From contig CM060076.1 of the NCBI GenBank assembly GCA_030533445.1, forward strand, positions 10,014,501 through 10,078,500: a DNA stretch of 64,000 nucleotides, read 5' to 3'. This stretch comes from Cyprinodon diabolis. Its lineage: Eukaryota; Chordata; Actinopteri; Cyprinodontiformes; Cyprinodontidae. Below are positions 1 to 39,701 of the stretch, piece by piece. Numbering within the stretch: the first letter of the stretch is position 1; every line of letters starts with the position of its first letter. A program made the position numbers and the translations under genes. Under the pieces are notes generated by a model. That model worked only from the letters and a program-made list of their open reading frames with translations. It was not told the DNA's origin and searched no databases.

Positions 1-344
1 AAGTGACAGAGATTAAGTGAAGTCGAAAGGAAATGCAACAAATGAAAGGCAATCTGAATTTAACTGGTTAAGGCGCTATAAGGTGAATCCAGTTATGGAA
101 CGTTTCGTATAAATAGTAAGAAGTAACAATACAAGGCGTACAAATGTAGCCTTTTGAATTGTTCCTTTCCCTTCGAGGCCAAAGGTAACATGAAGGCACC
201 ATGATAACCCGGTATAATGATGGGAATTCAATGTCTTTTGTTGGATCCGACTCATTTGGCTCAGATCTTTCATGCCGAAACATTCATTTAATTTAAAACT
301 CAGATACACATAATTTTGCAAGCTATCAAAGAAATTTAAGCTCA
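1..344. other. Gene-free flank
   Basis: I see no exon, repeat or RNA gene that I can name here. The two overlapping minus-strand open frames (61-345) have no recognisable domain and look like chance. Confidence 0.4.
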
Positions 345-652
345 TACTTATAAATGGTAAATGGCATGTACTTATATAGCGCTTTTATTCAAGTTAGGAG
401 ACTTGACCAAAGCGCTTTACACTACATTCATTCACCCATTCACGCACACACTGATGGTGGCAAGCTACATCAGCTACACTGACAGAAGCGGGGCTGCCGT
501 ACACTGGCGCCACCGGGCCCTCTGACCACCATCAGTAGACAATGCAGGTGAAGTGTCTTGCCCAAGGACACAACGACACAAGTCGGAGTCAAACCGTCAA
601 CCCTTCGATTTCAGGGCAAACTCCTACATCCAACGCCACTGTCGCCCCTTAT
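345..652 (-). repeat. SINE-like dispersed repeat
   Basis: Read on the minus strand this starts with a tRNA-like head (GGGCGACAGTGGCG..., then a B-box-like GGTTTGACTCC), continues through TTGGGCAAGACACTTCACC and ends in a conserved tail about GTAAAGCGCTTTGGTCAAG and TATATAAG. This layout is typical of short fish retroposons. The tail motif 'tatatagcgcttt' recurs in weaker form near 19850 and 45265. Confidence 0.55.
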
Positions 653-2004
653 AGATCCCTTGTGTACTGTTAAAAAAATATTTCTATTTAAAGTGAATAT
701 AAAAGCTTAGAACTTTATTCTGTCTCTTTTTCTATGCACTCTCTGAAGCTCTAGTCTCATATGCTCACAGAGTATACCACTTTGTCCCTGCCTGCATAAT
801 ATACCTTTCTGCTTGTAAATTTGATGACAGGGTTGTGATTTTTCCTCGTACTCTTTATGATGTTAAGAAGTTCTGGGCATTATACTGTATATATTCCATG
901 CACATTTTTCTTTCATTTGCACCTTCTTCTTTTCTTTTGGCTATTTGAGCTGACATAACAAGCACATTTCTCCACTCTGAGATCAAAAAGTAAGTAAATC
1001 AATCAAGTATTGAATAGTAAAGCTGCAAATATGCAGCTGCGGGTACAGTAATTGCTGAGAAACAGGAAGTGAATGTAGATAACAAAAGTCAGCACCAGTA
1101 TAGCTATTTCCCAGCAAGGTATTACCTAGATCAGGCATCCCTGGAGGACCCAGGTTGGGGATGCCTGACCAAGATGATCAACTGACTTGAAAAGCCTTAT
1201 TTGGATCAAGTTGGACTATATTTAAATAGATCTGAACCTGGTTGTATGAACAGTACTGGAATGAAATAGTGATTTCTAACAGATTTTGTTGTTTTGTTTT
1301 GTTTTTTCCATTGTGCCACATTCTGAATACATTTAAATTCAATTGAAATGGGAAATAAAAGTCACACATTGTTCCAGTAAATGAGCTAGCAGGATGTGTC
1401 GGCTCAGTCACAACAGACACATCCTTACTCATCTGACTTCATTGTGACCCACAGGATGTGTTCATTTTAGCTGAAGAATTGGTGGAATTCAATTTCAAAA
1501 CTTTAGATTTAAATTATGTTCAACTAATAAAGACATTCATAATAAAAAAAAATGCATCTCATAAAGGATTATAAAACAATGTCAAAGAATTGCTTATGTT
1601 TTAGCGCCATCTTATACTATACTTGAAATATTTTATTTGAAAAAATGACAATCTTGTTGCATGTGTTACATCTTTTCTAATAGATTTTCTTTTGAAGGTG
1701 AGCTTGGTGTCTTTGAAAACGGAAGGCCCTCTTTTCATCACCCTAATCATTAACTAACTCTACAGATTCTCAATCAGAATAAAATCAGGACTTGGCAGAC
1801 AAACTCTAAATATTAACATTTCTTCTGGTGAGACAAAACATGTTGATATAAGTCAGAGGTCTGTATAAAACTTAAATTTGGATCTTAAAATATACACAAG
1901 AGCTTCTCTTATGGTGGAATTGTATACAACAAAGCATTGATTAATGCTGTTGCTGGTGTAAATGTAAAGGTAAAGGTGTAAATTAACCCTTTAATTTAGC
2001 TATA
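653..2004. other. Gene-free AT-rich stretch
   Basis: AT-rich intergenic DNA. A 24-base imperfect hairpin around 1130-1165 (GATCAGGCATCCCTGG / CCAGGTTGGGGATGCCTGACC) is the only structure noticed. No exon with a recognisable protein match was seen on either strand. Confidence 0.4.
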
Positions 2005-2690
2005 GGTGGGAAGAGTGGCCAAAACTGAAGTTATAACAATATTAGATGAATACATTTACCTAAAGTAAAACTAAAGACACTAATGAAATACATTTAATTG
2101 GCTTTGAGTAAAAATTGAACTTGGTTAAAAACAATTAGAATAATAAAAAAAAGAAAAACTTAAAAAGGTCTAATTAACTAATCAGACTATCTGATTTAAT
2201 ATTTTAAATAATTATTTAGATATAAAAATGATAAAAATGTACCTCCAAACTCTTTTAGATATTACAGGAAAGAAATAAAACACATTAATATCATTGCAAA
2301 AAAAAAAAAGTCTGGCAGAAAAAAAAAACTTATATCTATGTTTACAACATAAAACTTTTGAAAACAATACTTATAGTAAATAATGTTAGAACAATGTAAA
2401 GTACTCCAAATAGTAGAGCAGGCTAAGCAGACAGGAAAAAAAGTAGGTTTAGGTTTGTGTCAAAAGATTTTTGGTTGAAACATGCCTGATCTTTACTCAG
2501 TGAAGTAACTAAAGGTGGATGGAGAGGCCAGAAACTGCAGTCAAGGGAGACTTTCAATACAGCGTTACTTAAGTAAAAGTGAAATGTATGATGCAGTAAA
2601 ACTCCTTCTAAAAGTAAGTTTTCTTTGTAGTTTTTCTCAAAATCTACTCAAGTAAATATAACTGAGTAAATGTAACAAGAACTTCTTTAT
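2005..2690. repeat. Decayed dispersed repeat (ACTCAAGTAAA type)
   Basis: Contains separated motifs such as GGAAGAGTGGCCAAAACTG, TACTTAAGTAAAAGTGAA and ACTCAAGTAAATATAACTG. These look like an old, interrupted copy of a fish DNA-transposon-derived repeat. Boundaries are uncertain and no terminal repeats or target duplication could be fixed. Confidence 0.35.
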
Positions 2691-4163
2691 TTACTTAATT
2701 ATCTAAATCTAAGATTGTGTTTCTATGGTGTATTTTTCTACATTAACAAATCTGTTTAATGTATCAGCTTTATATAGACAACTCAGACCCATCAGGGTGA
2801 GAAGAGAGCAGGAATCACACTATTACTGTATTGTTAACCAGAATCTCAATCAAATTTTAGTCATGTTTTATATGCAGAGGAGAAGGGAAATATTAATTTT
2901 GTTTGTATGAGTGGAAATATTGTTTATGCCCCTATTTGATTGCTTTCTGAAAGATAGAGAAACAGTTAGAATTGCATTTATTTTCTTTCGTGAATTCAAA
3001 GTTAGGGTAAAAGCTGCATTTTTTACTCATGAATTAGTCATCTGGTTCCCTGCAGGCCAGAGAAGAGTCCAATGTTGGAAACACCAAGTTAAAAAGTAAT
3101 ACATAAAATGCCAGGTCTTAAACTGGAAGTTAGCAAATTTTGTTTTCAGAATAAAAGCTCTTTTTTAAGCAAGAGAAATGTTTACACACAACTTTGGCTT
3201 TGTTCTATCCCATAAGAACTTTATTTTTCAAGTGTACACATGATTTAGGTGATCCATTAAAAATGCTACAAAAAACATTTTGCCGTTGTTCTTTTTCCCC
3301 TTACAGAGACTAAATTAAATTTAAAGTAGTCATAAAGCATTTCAAAACAATTAAAAAGTATATTATATTATATACATTATTAGATAGTTTAAAAAACATG
3401 TATTTAAGATCAGGGGATAAATAATATTTTAATAAATATTATATTGTTATAGAAAATCTAATTAAAACCTTTATCTATTTCAGCTTCATACTGTTATTTT
3501 GTGTCGTAAAAAAAAAAGATCCCCACAATTTCTGAGTTTGATATTGTAATCTTGTAAATAGCTTAATTAGATTTATTTATTTGATATCTGTATTAATTAC
3601 TTTGTTCATTTTAATGTAATTTGCACTGACGAAAATATACAATTGAGCGGCTTTACTTTTACTGTTGTAACCTGCTGTGCATGAACCATGATTATACAGA
3701 CTTTTTATGTAATTTTGAATATACTATTTATTAAGCCATACAGTGATGAGTTGCTGATGATAATGATAAAGAGGTTTACATAAAGACTGATTATTCGTAT
3801 TTGCTTTTTGGTCTGGCAGTCATTTTGAGTGTACAGTTCTTTTACAGGTAGGTCCAGAAAGAAATGTTAATTTTAATTAATTGTGCTTCCATGACGGCAA
3901 GAAAATATGTGATTAACTTCTTAAAATTTATTTTGAAATAGTTCCACTTTCCAAACGTATTACTATGAAGATTTCCACTGAAGGACACAAACTCTCTGCT
4001 GTCTCCCTGCTTCAGTAAAAATGTGGTCGAGCATCATAATCATTTAACATAAAATCGATCAAATAAAAGAAACTGATGAAGCAATTTACAAGGTTACAGC
4101 ATTAAACAGTGAATGTAAAAAATTAACCTTTTTTTTTTTATCATTGCTTAACATATGCAAAAG
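2691..4163. other. Gene-free AT-rich stretch
   Basis: Very AT-rich. Two short plus-strand open frames (2725-2910 and 2911-3099) have no recognisable domain and no supporting signals. I see nothing else. Confidence 0.4.
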
Positions 4164-4379
4164 CGGGGGGTGCTGGTCTAGTGGTTAGAGCTGCCTGCTT
4201 ACCATTTGAGAAAGTTGCAATTATCCCCACAACCTCCACTCTGGGTTCCTGAGCAAAACCCTTAACCGTTCACTGCTCACTGGGCACCGCACAATGGCAG
4301 CCCACTGCACCCCAAGGGAATGGGTCAAATGCGGAGAGTAAATTTCCCCATTGTTGGACAACAAAGGGATTTATAAAAT
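4164..4379 (+). repeat. tRNA-derived SINE
   Basis: Begins GGGGGGTGCTGGTCTAGTGG (A-box-like) and continues into a body with 'ctgagcaaaaccc', 'caatggcagcccactgca' and 'gggaatgggtcaaatgc', ending in a short AAAGGGATTTATAAAA tail. The same body occurs at 7155-7360, 10391-10543, 23605-23783 and 42730-42958, so this is one SINE family. The B-box region is decayed. Confidence 0.7.
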
Positions 4380-4387
4380 GGTTCATT

Positions 4388-4470
4388 CAGAGGCGTAGCC
4401 AGAAAATTTTAATAAGGGTGGCCAGGCAATAATTATTGTAAACTGAGGGGAGGCCAAAAGCAGATAGGTG
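4388..4470 (+). repeat. Possible hAT terminal fragment
   Basis: Starts CAGAGGCGTAGCCAG, which has the CAG start and GC-rich look of hAT-type terminal repeats. I found no matching opposite end downstream, so only one end can be proposed. Confidence 0.3.
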
Positions 4471-5499
4471 CCAGAACCTCAGGGTCAATCTACACTTTTC
4501 AGCAGGAATGACCAGTGTCCTACCATGACTGTGAAGCTGATCCCAGTGGGAAATTTGTCCCTAACTCTGAAGGGGCAGTGATAGCCATGACAGTCCAGGG
4601 ACTGACTGCAGTTCTATTATTAGGCGCCTTGGTCAAGTTCAAAACCGGTGTACCTGACATGTAACAAACCATACCATGCATACCATGCATATTGCTTTAG
4701 GTTAATAGACTACATTAAGTAGGCTATGTATGCTTGCAAAACTAGACTACTGATTGCTACAATTGAACAAATACTTTTATAAATAAGTATTTAGAAATGC
4801 AGATTTTATTAAATCTTGGACACTTTATCAATGCAAAACCAAAATGGAAGGTTGTTATTATTGGGGTGACGGTAGTTCAGTTACCTGTTTGAGTGCCCAC
4901 CCCTTTTCTCTCAGGCTTTGATGAAGACACTTTGCCTGCTGTTGGTAGTTAGACGGCTTGATGTTGTTGTTAGTATGGCAGCCTCACTTCAGTTAGCGTG
5001 CCCCAGGGCAGCTGTGGCTATGGTACAGTTTACCACCATAAGTGCATGAATGACTGATTTTAGTGTAAAATGCTTTTGGGTCCCCAGACCTCATGTAAAA
5101 TACATGCCATTTACCACTGATACAAATTAATCACTGCTCTGTTAGACCCTTAAAAAACTTTTTTTTTTTTTTATGTCAGGAGGAATTTGAAGATGGAAAG
5201 TTGTCAGAATATGCAAGAAAATCGATTAAAGTGTTTTATTACTCTAAAGAGAAATAAACAACATCAAACTTATCTGTCCCTTCATATTATTGCAAGTGCT
5301 GCGTAAATCAAGTGCATTTAGATGCTTGTTTTTTTAAAATAGAAAGTTGCCAAAAAGGCGACACTTATTTTGAAAGGTAAAGCGGAACAGACACCCTTCC
5401 TCAGGGCCGGCTTCAAAGTGACGGCAGGAATGGCGGCTATGATTACTAGAGGAAGGAGCCCAAAGACCCTGAAACTTTACTTCTAACGGCCCAGTGGAA
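4471..5499. other. Gene-free stretch upstream of reps1
   Basis: Unique-looking intergenic sequence. No exon or repeat is recognised apart from poly-T runs near 5155-5175. Confidence 0.35.
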
Positions 5500-5935
5500 G
5501 AGTCTGCCTCGGGCAAGGATCAGAAACAGCATCCTGCCGAAGATCCAGGGGACAGGAAGTCCTGCACTCCGAGACCAACGCGGCTCATGTCCGGATCGAG
5601 GAGGTGGACGCACTTTGCTAGTTTAGCCCGCTGTTCGTGCTGCTGACTTTGATTCAAGGTAGCCGTGTTAGCGGCTGGCCACTTTGGCTTGGCTGCCCAA
5701 CAAGTTAACCAACAGTGTGAAAGCTATCAATAGCTGGGGAACCGTGCTGGGGTCTGCGTTGTTTTACGGCGTTAGGGACGCTGAGGGTGAACGGGGAGCA
5801 CAGTTTAACTGCTAACCTCACCGTTAGCCCAGTCAGGATCCTGAAGTCTCATCCGTTTTTGGATCCTGCCCCAGCCATTGGCTAAGGGGGCTAATCAACC
5901 AGCTAGTCCGCTTTCCAGCCTCTCTAGTCACAACC
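5500..5935 (+). promoter_or_regulatory. reps1: reps1 promoter/5' UTR region, CpG-rich
   Basis: The 430 bases before the start codon are clearly richer in G+C and CpG than the AT-rich flanks, as expected for a TATA-less housekeeping promoter. No TATA box is visible. The transcription start cannot be fixed from sequence. The ATG at 5936 is preceded by CACAACC, a fair Kozak context. Confidence 0.45.
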
Positions 5936-32421
<26,486 letters not shown>

Positions 32422-33957
32422 CCAAACAGCATGGAGCAGAACTCTACTGTAACTAAGAGGAAGTCCGTGGACGTCGCTGTGACTCTCCCTTCCTCCGCTT
32501 CTCCTGCCCTCCATCGTTGTTTCTCTGGTGGGGCCATGGATGCCACCGGCCGTTTAGTTAAATTAAACTCTCGCTCTCAGTTGCACAGTGGACGGCCATG
32601 ACCACACAGTCTTACCCTCAGAGAAGAGTGGAGCAGATTTCAACCATCCGGCACTTTTAAGATCCTTTTTTTTTTTTAAACAAAGAGGTGAAACTGATAA
32701 CGACAGAGAAGCATCCGACTTTAGGTCCATTGTGAAGAAGAAACACGAGGTGTCTGAGTGCTTCAGACTCTTTGAGTGACAGAAGAAGGAGGGAGAGTGT
32801 GATCATAGTGTTTGTGTGACTGTTTTTTGTTCTAATTGCTGTTCATTGTACGTCTGGCTCTGTCACATCAAGCTTCTGATGAAAACCGGGGTAATTTAAG
32901 GAGAGAGAAACACTTTGTTTACTTTGTGAGGGAAACTGTTAAACATGTCTGGCGCATACAGAAATAGTTTATTAGATTAAATCAAACTCTTTTGTGACTC
33001 AGTAAAACCTTATTCAGCTACACTTATCCCAAAGGAGTACATAACATACAACTTTGCAAAAGACTTAGGCGGGACAGTAAAGATTCAAACCACAGCAGCA
33101 GACAGTGGCTCTTGGAAGAGAGAGTTCAGAAGTTTTAAAGGAAGTTATAAGTTGATATCTCACCATCAGTAGGTAACGCTCATGTTGTCTTGATTTAGTA
33201 TGAATTCAGATCATCTAATCTCATACCTGAAGCAGTCAGCCAGTCTGTATTAGCCTTTCAGGAAACAATCCTACTCTGAAAAATCAGTTCTGCAGATTCT
33301 GTTCTGTTTTCTTTAACGCTGTCAGGGTTGCATTTGGTGGCGATTTACACAGGAGCTGGATTTATGGGATAAAGTTTGGAGTTGGTGCACCACACCAGCG
33401 ATGATCTTCCTGAATGAAACGCACTGAAAATGCAACCTACAGGCTTTTCCAATCGAAGTAAATGGGTTAAAGAAAAGCTGATTATGATTGTCGTCTATCA
33501 GTTTTATTGATGTTTACTTGAACTTTTTTAACAGGTGTTTCACACAGAAAGGTTGACGCTGATCTGCATCCAACCTCCATTCCCCATGTAATCAATGATT
33601 GGTTTCTTTTTAAATGACCGAAAATGTAAAGGTACTCAAAATAGTTTATGAATATATGACCATGACAGTGGAAATGTTTTAAAACCGTAGATACCTTTGG
33701 TGCTAACGGTTGGCTTTAGCTGCAATTAATTTGAATTTTCGCACTGGATAAAGACTAGTAATATATTTATCTGCAGAAGGTGAGATTTAAAAACACTTTT
33801 AATGTTTTAACTGAACTTCACTTGAAAAACTTCTGAGCTATTCTGTTTAACACTTCTGCTTTAGTTTTAGGCAGAATTGGAGGGAAAAAAACCTGCAGTT
33901 ATTCGCATAAATAAAGAGAACTGTTCTTTTTTTTTTTTTTTTATATCTTCCAGCCAC

Positions 33958-33963
33958 AATAAA
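33958..33963 (+). terminator. reps1: Candidate proximal poly(A) signal of reps1
   Basis: AATAAA, about 1.5 kb after the stop codon, with GT-rich sequence (GGTTGTTATTGT) about 25 bases downstream. Confidence 0.5.
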
Positions 33964-35627
33964 GACTGAAAATTGGACTACTTGCAGGTTGTTATTGTAT
34001 CGCCTCATTAATTTGAAAAGTAGGCGTAACCGGCTCTTTGTTCTTTAAAGAACCCAACACAAGCAGGTTTCCCACAGTGGTAAGTTCATTAGATGTGTTT
34101 TTAAAAAGTAGTGAGAGGCTTTGTTGACATTCTTTCATTAGAACTCCGTCTTGGTACTTCCTGTATGACTCTACATATATAGATCTATGTTTGAAAGTGC
34201 CATTTGTCCCTTCATGTTATAAGGACTGAATGGTTTGACTTCATCCAAAAAGACTGAAGTGTTGCTCCTTCATTTCTACATGTGCTGCATTCAAAGACCA
34301 AAAGCAACCTCTTTTTCCCCCTTTTTTCATATTTCCAGTTCTATCTGGGCTTCACATTTTAGCTTTCTTTATTTTCTCTGCAGGCTACAATCTATTCATT
34401 CACCCTTTTTTTTTTTTTTTGTTGAAGTCATCGATAGCAAAAGCAGAAGTTGCAGAATTTGAAGGCTTTAGCGGCAGAAAGCTGTTGCATTTATGAAGAA
34501 ACAAGTTTGGGGAGGATTTTCCTCTGATATCTCCACTGCCAACAGGTGTGCACAGATCTGATGGTGCAGGGAAAGAGTGCATGGGGGAGAAAAAAAGGCT
34601 GTTTTCCAATCAGGCAAAGCTGTGCTATGCAAGTATGTGCGTTATACCCTCACTGAGCGGTTTTAATTTACTGTACGTTCTCTTGATCGTAGCAGCTGTG
34701 TGAACAGTGTATCCGGTTTTGTGTCCGATCTTCCAGAAACCATCCTGCAGTATGTTTGTGATATTGGCCTTTATTCTTTTGGTACTGATGAACAGTTTGC
34801 TTTCCCACTGTATTTCTCAGTTCCAGAGGAGGAAAAAAAAAAATCTCCAACTCAGTGTTTTGTTTTTTTACGACCCTTTCTGGGTGGAGATGAAGCCCAA
34901 CAGGAGACCAGTCATCAAAATGGGAGACCTGAATGACCCAACTGCACTTTGACTGAATCCACTTGTTGGTTCCTGTCTGCTTTATTTCTTTATCTGCTTG
35001 TTTTGTCTTGTCTTTGACACATATTTAAAAGAAAAAAAAGCAACCAAGTTGAGTCTCATTTCTTCAACACTACCTGGAAACGGTCAAATCATTTGTCAGC
35101 GTCTTATTTCATATTTCAGCTTCTGAATGTTTTGTCTGTTAGTGAAGCACCCGTCTTCTAAAGCCTTACTCTTCCGGATTGGTGTTCAGGTTTCCGTAGC
35201 AACTGACTGATCTCTACATTTTTTCCTCCTGCTGTTGTGGGTGATGGTTTACTCTTCATGTGTGTGTGTGTGCGATATCGTTTGGAAACCGGATTAAACA
35301 CCTTCCAGGAATATTTTTATGTCTGCTCGCTCAGCTGTTCCCTCTTAGTCTCTAATGCGCCCCATAACAAAAAAAGCAATTCAGACAGGCAAAAGCAATC
35401 CGTCTCCTTGTGAACTTTTGAATGCCATTTTCTCCCAGCTCTGCGTTCTATGTTGTACATGATATACACTTTTGGACTCATGTAAATTTGCATTAATTGC
35501 TGACTAACAGCTGAAGAATATTCTATTTAATTCCTTCCTCTCTTGGCTGTGGGATCCTAGATGTTTAACTGCATGGATGTACTGTATCTCTGCAGAGTTA
35601 ACTAGCAGCTGTGTGATTTTTACACAA

Positions 35628-35633
35628 AAATAA
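35628..35633 (+). terminator. reps1: Candidate distal poly(A) signal of reps1
   Basis: AATAAA preceding an A-rich run, with TGTCTGCTCATTTGTTTTT downstream. Confidence 0.45.
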
Positions 35634-35659
35634 AGAAAAAAAGGCACAATATTTTAAAC

Positions 35660-37610
35660 ATGGCTCTGTCTGCTCATTTGTTTTTATAATCCATACATTT
35701 TGAAGATGATTTAGAGCTGCTCAATTAAACAACTGCCTTTTGATTTCTCAGGGTTAGCTTGATCAAAGGTGTCCTTTATCTCAAATAAGGTGGAAAAAGT
35801 ATACCTGAAGCATTTTCTAGATTCTAAAAAAAGAAAACTGCAGAAATTATATTTCTATTCCTTATTTTATAACATCATCTGAGGCTGGGGTGCCCAAACT
35901 TCTCTTGCCTGGACATACTTTGGTTTATGTTTGTGTGACATCCCAGCCTCCTTCCGCACTAACAAGTTGAGTTGAACAAACAAAAGTGAACTAGAATAAA
36001 TTACTTTTTGCAATGAAATCTACTACAAACTCCAATAAATCACAAAACTACCACCATTACACTAATAATTTATTATAAGTTTAAATTAATTTTACTCTCT
36101 AAGTTTAATATTGCTATCAATACATAGAAACCCCCAAAAAACTCTCCAGTTGGGGCCTTTATTTAATACATTTTTACCAGACTGCCCCTGAAATCATGTT
36201 GGAACCCTAAAGGGACCACTGATATAAGGACTTTATTTACCCTACTTTCTGTTAAGATTATTTCCATCCATCAATCTGTCAGTCCATCCATTTTTTTTTT
36301 ATCCCATCCCATTTTCCATTCCTCTGTATCACATCCATTTTTCCCGTAATTCCTTACTACTCCTTATCCATCCATACATCATCCCTCTATTTCTTTTGTC
36401 TCTTAACCTTCCATCCTTTCTTCCTCCAGTTGTTTTCTGGTCCGACTGCTGCAAAATGATCTGCCATAAACCTGCTTCTAACTTCTGTGTTTACCGCTAA
36501 TTTCCTTCAGTTGAATCTGATGGATGTGTTCCATTTTTCTAAATGTATTAAAGCCTTTTTTAGGATTTTGTTTTTAATTAAATATGCAAGAAAGTCTTCA
36601 AAGAACTAGATACTGTAAATAAGTAAAACAAGACTATGTTTTAGCAGGTTTTATTAGATGTACTTATTGCTGCTTTAAGAGTGAATGAAAAGAAATCACT
36701 TGAGTCTCTGAAATCACAGTTAAAGTCATGAAAAATAACCACTTTAAATTTCTCAGGAAACCACATAAGCAATGCAGCACTGAGGATTGGGAGCCATTTC
36801 ACAAAACATTGATTTGATAAGAGATTAAGACAAAGATTCCTAATTTTCCCCTGATTCTATTAAAACAGACACTCATCCTGCTCCAGACCAGCATAATTAG
36901 GTAGATTCATTTTTTGTTGTTTTTTTCTACCTTTTCTTGCAGAGCTGCCTACTTTTTTCTTAATTGGCAACAGAATACAGCCTAGGAGCTGAGCTGTCAA
37001 ACATAGTGAAATGTTGATCCTTTATTGCAGAAAGTTGGTTATAATTGGTCCTCCTGATCCAAATAAAACAGGATACTTTGACTAAAATTCCAAGGTTTCT
37101 CCTCTTATCCTGGATTTCTGTTATTTTTGTGAAATAGCCCCCAGATCATAAAAAAAGTCTCTGAACAACTTGAAAAAAAGAAAAAAAAAAAAAGAAAAGT
37201 AAAATGTCCTTTTATGTCCTAAAATCACATAAGATGTAGCACAAAACACTTACTGCAGCATGGGACCTGTTAGCAGACCCAGCTCACATACAGGCTTTCC
37301 TGGACATAGGCGGTACTACAGATATAAGTCGGACCTTATCTCCTCTTACAGCAGGACTAATGATACCGATTAAACCTTAGCTGCTTAACTCGGTGTTTGT
37401 TGCAAAAGCAGGAGTAGAAGAGGAAGCTTGGAATTTGCAGTGTTAGCTTCAGGGTTTGCATCCTTCCAGGTTCTTTTTCTTTGAAGTATTCAGAGCATTT
37501 TTTCTAATCAGCAGAAGTCCCGGATCCTGGTGGTATGGCTTACGCTTATTTAACGACACTGCAAAAAAAGAAATGGAAAGAAATGAACACTTTCCAGAAC
37601 ATTTGCTGGA
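35660..37610. other. Intergenic region between convergent reps1 and clu
   Basis: About 2 kb of AT-rich DNA with pyrimidine-rich CCATCC patches at 36265-36420. No exon, RNA gene or transposon end was recognised. Confidence 0.5.
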
Positions 37611-37619
37611 GTCATTTTT

Positions 37620-37625
37620 TTTATT
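37620..37625 (-). terminator. clu: Candidate clu poly(A) signal
   Basis: AATAAA on the minus strand about 220 bases after the clu stop codon. Confidence 0.5.
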
Positions 37626-37841
37626 CATTTAACATGACAAACCCAGAGTGTACATAGTTGTGAAGTAAAAGAAACAGGATGAAAGTTTTTCAAATTCTTT
37701 AAAAACTAAGACTGTTTTTGTGCATTTGTGTTTATACCCCAATTACTCTGTTAATCCTACATAAAATCCAGTACAACCCTTTAAAAGTACTCCAAAATAA
37801 ATCATGCCCTGCTTGCAATTAAATCTCTATAGTTTATGTAC

Positions 37842-38024
37842 TTACATGCTGGTTTCTTTGTAGCGGTCCAGCGCCTTCTGAGCCACCACCTCAGAGAACT
37901 TTGGGTCGGTCCAGGGAATGTCGCCCGGCACGGTGAAGTTCATGGGGGTAGAGTCAAAGAGTTGCACAGAGACTTTGGTTTCAGCCCCACCTGAGGACTC
38001 CTCAGTGTCATCTTTGCAAATCAC
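37842..38024 (-). CDS. clu: clu exon 9 (last coding)
   Basis: Encodes [20 protein letters not shown] then [15 protein letters not shown] and ends KETSM, stop TAA at 37842-37844. The stop overlaps a donor-like AT|gtaagt, so a different final exon cannot be excluded. Confidence 0.88.
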   Translation of the reverse strand: MICKDDTEESSGGAETKVSVQLFDSTPMNFTVPGDIPWTDPKFSEVVAQKALDRYKETSM

Positions 38025-39607
38025 CTGCGGAACAAGCAGAGAGAGTTCATGTTTCTTTTTTAATTTTTATTGCAGATAAAACTATTGCCTATCTCCAGTC
38101 AAAAATCAGTCACACTGCTACATAGAAAATATTTCACAATGGTAAAACGCTCAAATAACATTAAAATTTTATTTATTTTGATACAATTTTATTTTCCTTT
38201 GCATTCAATTAAGTATTTTTGAATTTATTGAATTGAAAAGGGTTTAAATTTAATGTTTACAGAATAAAATAATTTTGTTTTCCAGAGATAAAAGACATAT
38301 ATCGCATTTTAATCTGAAAAAAATAATAAATGATGTCCTGATGTCCTGTCGCTATTTTATTTATATTACTTTTGGTATTTGAATTATGAACCTACGCCAC
38401 TCTATTTCCAAATGTGTGTGATGTTTTAACAAAGAAATAATTTATGTGCTTATTACGTTATTGTAGATTAACATGAATTCAGTCATTTGAACATTTTCAC
38501 AGCAGTTTGAATATGTGCATATACTTCCACTAATGTTGGTTTAAATGCCGCATTAGAGGGCATATTCAAGCTAATCACCTGGCAAACATTTCAGTTTAAT
38601 TTTATTTATAATTCAAACCAGTTGAGTTTAGTTTATTAAACTAATTAAGTTTTCTATTGAAGGGAGTCTAGGTGATTACATTGTCACTGACTTCAAAATG
38701 GTTGCTAGTCACATCAGTGGTAGTAAAAATGTCTTTCTTAAGGTATGTATTTGTTATGTTATTCACATAATATTTAGTCAATTGTCTATGTATGAGTTTT
38801 CAGCATATAAGACAAGCTTCTTTGGTGCAGTTTAATAAAAAAGTGTTTTTGAACATCTTTTATATTATAACTACAGTTGTAACAGTCACCATTATGGCCA
38901 TATATATGCAAAGAACTGCACAAGCGTCCATGTTTTTTCAGATTTTTATACAAAATGAAAAGAAAACTATAACTTGGGGATTGCATAAATCCAAATTTCC
39001 AGTTTTGGGTTAGGTAAATATATTGCAGCTGAATGCTAAGCATGCAGTGTTGGGCACGTTACTTTGAAAAAGTAATTAGTTATAGTTACTAGTTACTTCT
39101 CCCAAAAAGTAACTGAGTTACTAACTGAGTTACTCCACAATAAAAGTAACTAGTTACTAGTAAAAGTAACTATTGAGTTACTTTTGCGTTTCTCGCCCCC
39201 GTAACCCTCACCACCCAGGCCCCACCTTCTCGCGGTGTGTTTCCAAAGCCAGCTGAATAGAGCGGACGACAAAGACAAGAACCTGCAGAGAGTTTAGCAT
39301 TTATTGCAACTCAATGTAAATGACATCAGGGGGGAACGCCATGTGAAGTTTTTTTAACAGGGCATTCAGATCTGGTGAAATTAATAACTGGGGATGTCTA
39401 ATTCTGAAATCCTGTGTGTTTGGGTTGTTATAGATACTGCAACATCTATCTATACATCTATCTATCTAGATGTATACTCTGTGTGTGACATAAAATATGG
39501 ATCTCCATCCCTGCCACAAAGGCCATCAAATAATGTTTAAAATAAAAAATACAGTAGGTTGAGAAGGCAGAGTATCCATCCATCCATCCGTCCATCCATC
39601 CATCCAT

Positions 39608-39641
<34 letters not shown>

Positions 39642-39667
39642 GTCCATCCATCCATCCGTCCATCCAT

Positions 39668-39701
<34 letters not shown>

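Larger units (their letters stand above)
32422..35650 (+). other. reps1: reps1 3' UTR (probable)
   Basis: No further coding sequence. A first AATAAA lies at 33958-33963 and a second at about 35628-35633, so alternative polyadenylation is possible with UTRs of about 1.5 and 3.2 kb. Short open frames inside (for example 34235-34462 and 34700-34952) show no domains. Confidence 0.5.

Noticed and set aside
34235..34952. Small genes in the reps1 3' UTR region
   Set aside because: Overlapping short frames with no domains, within a region that reads as UTR.
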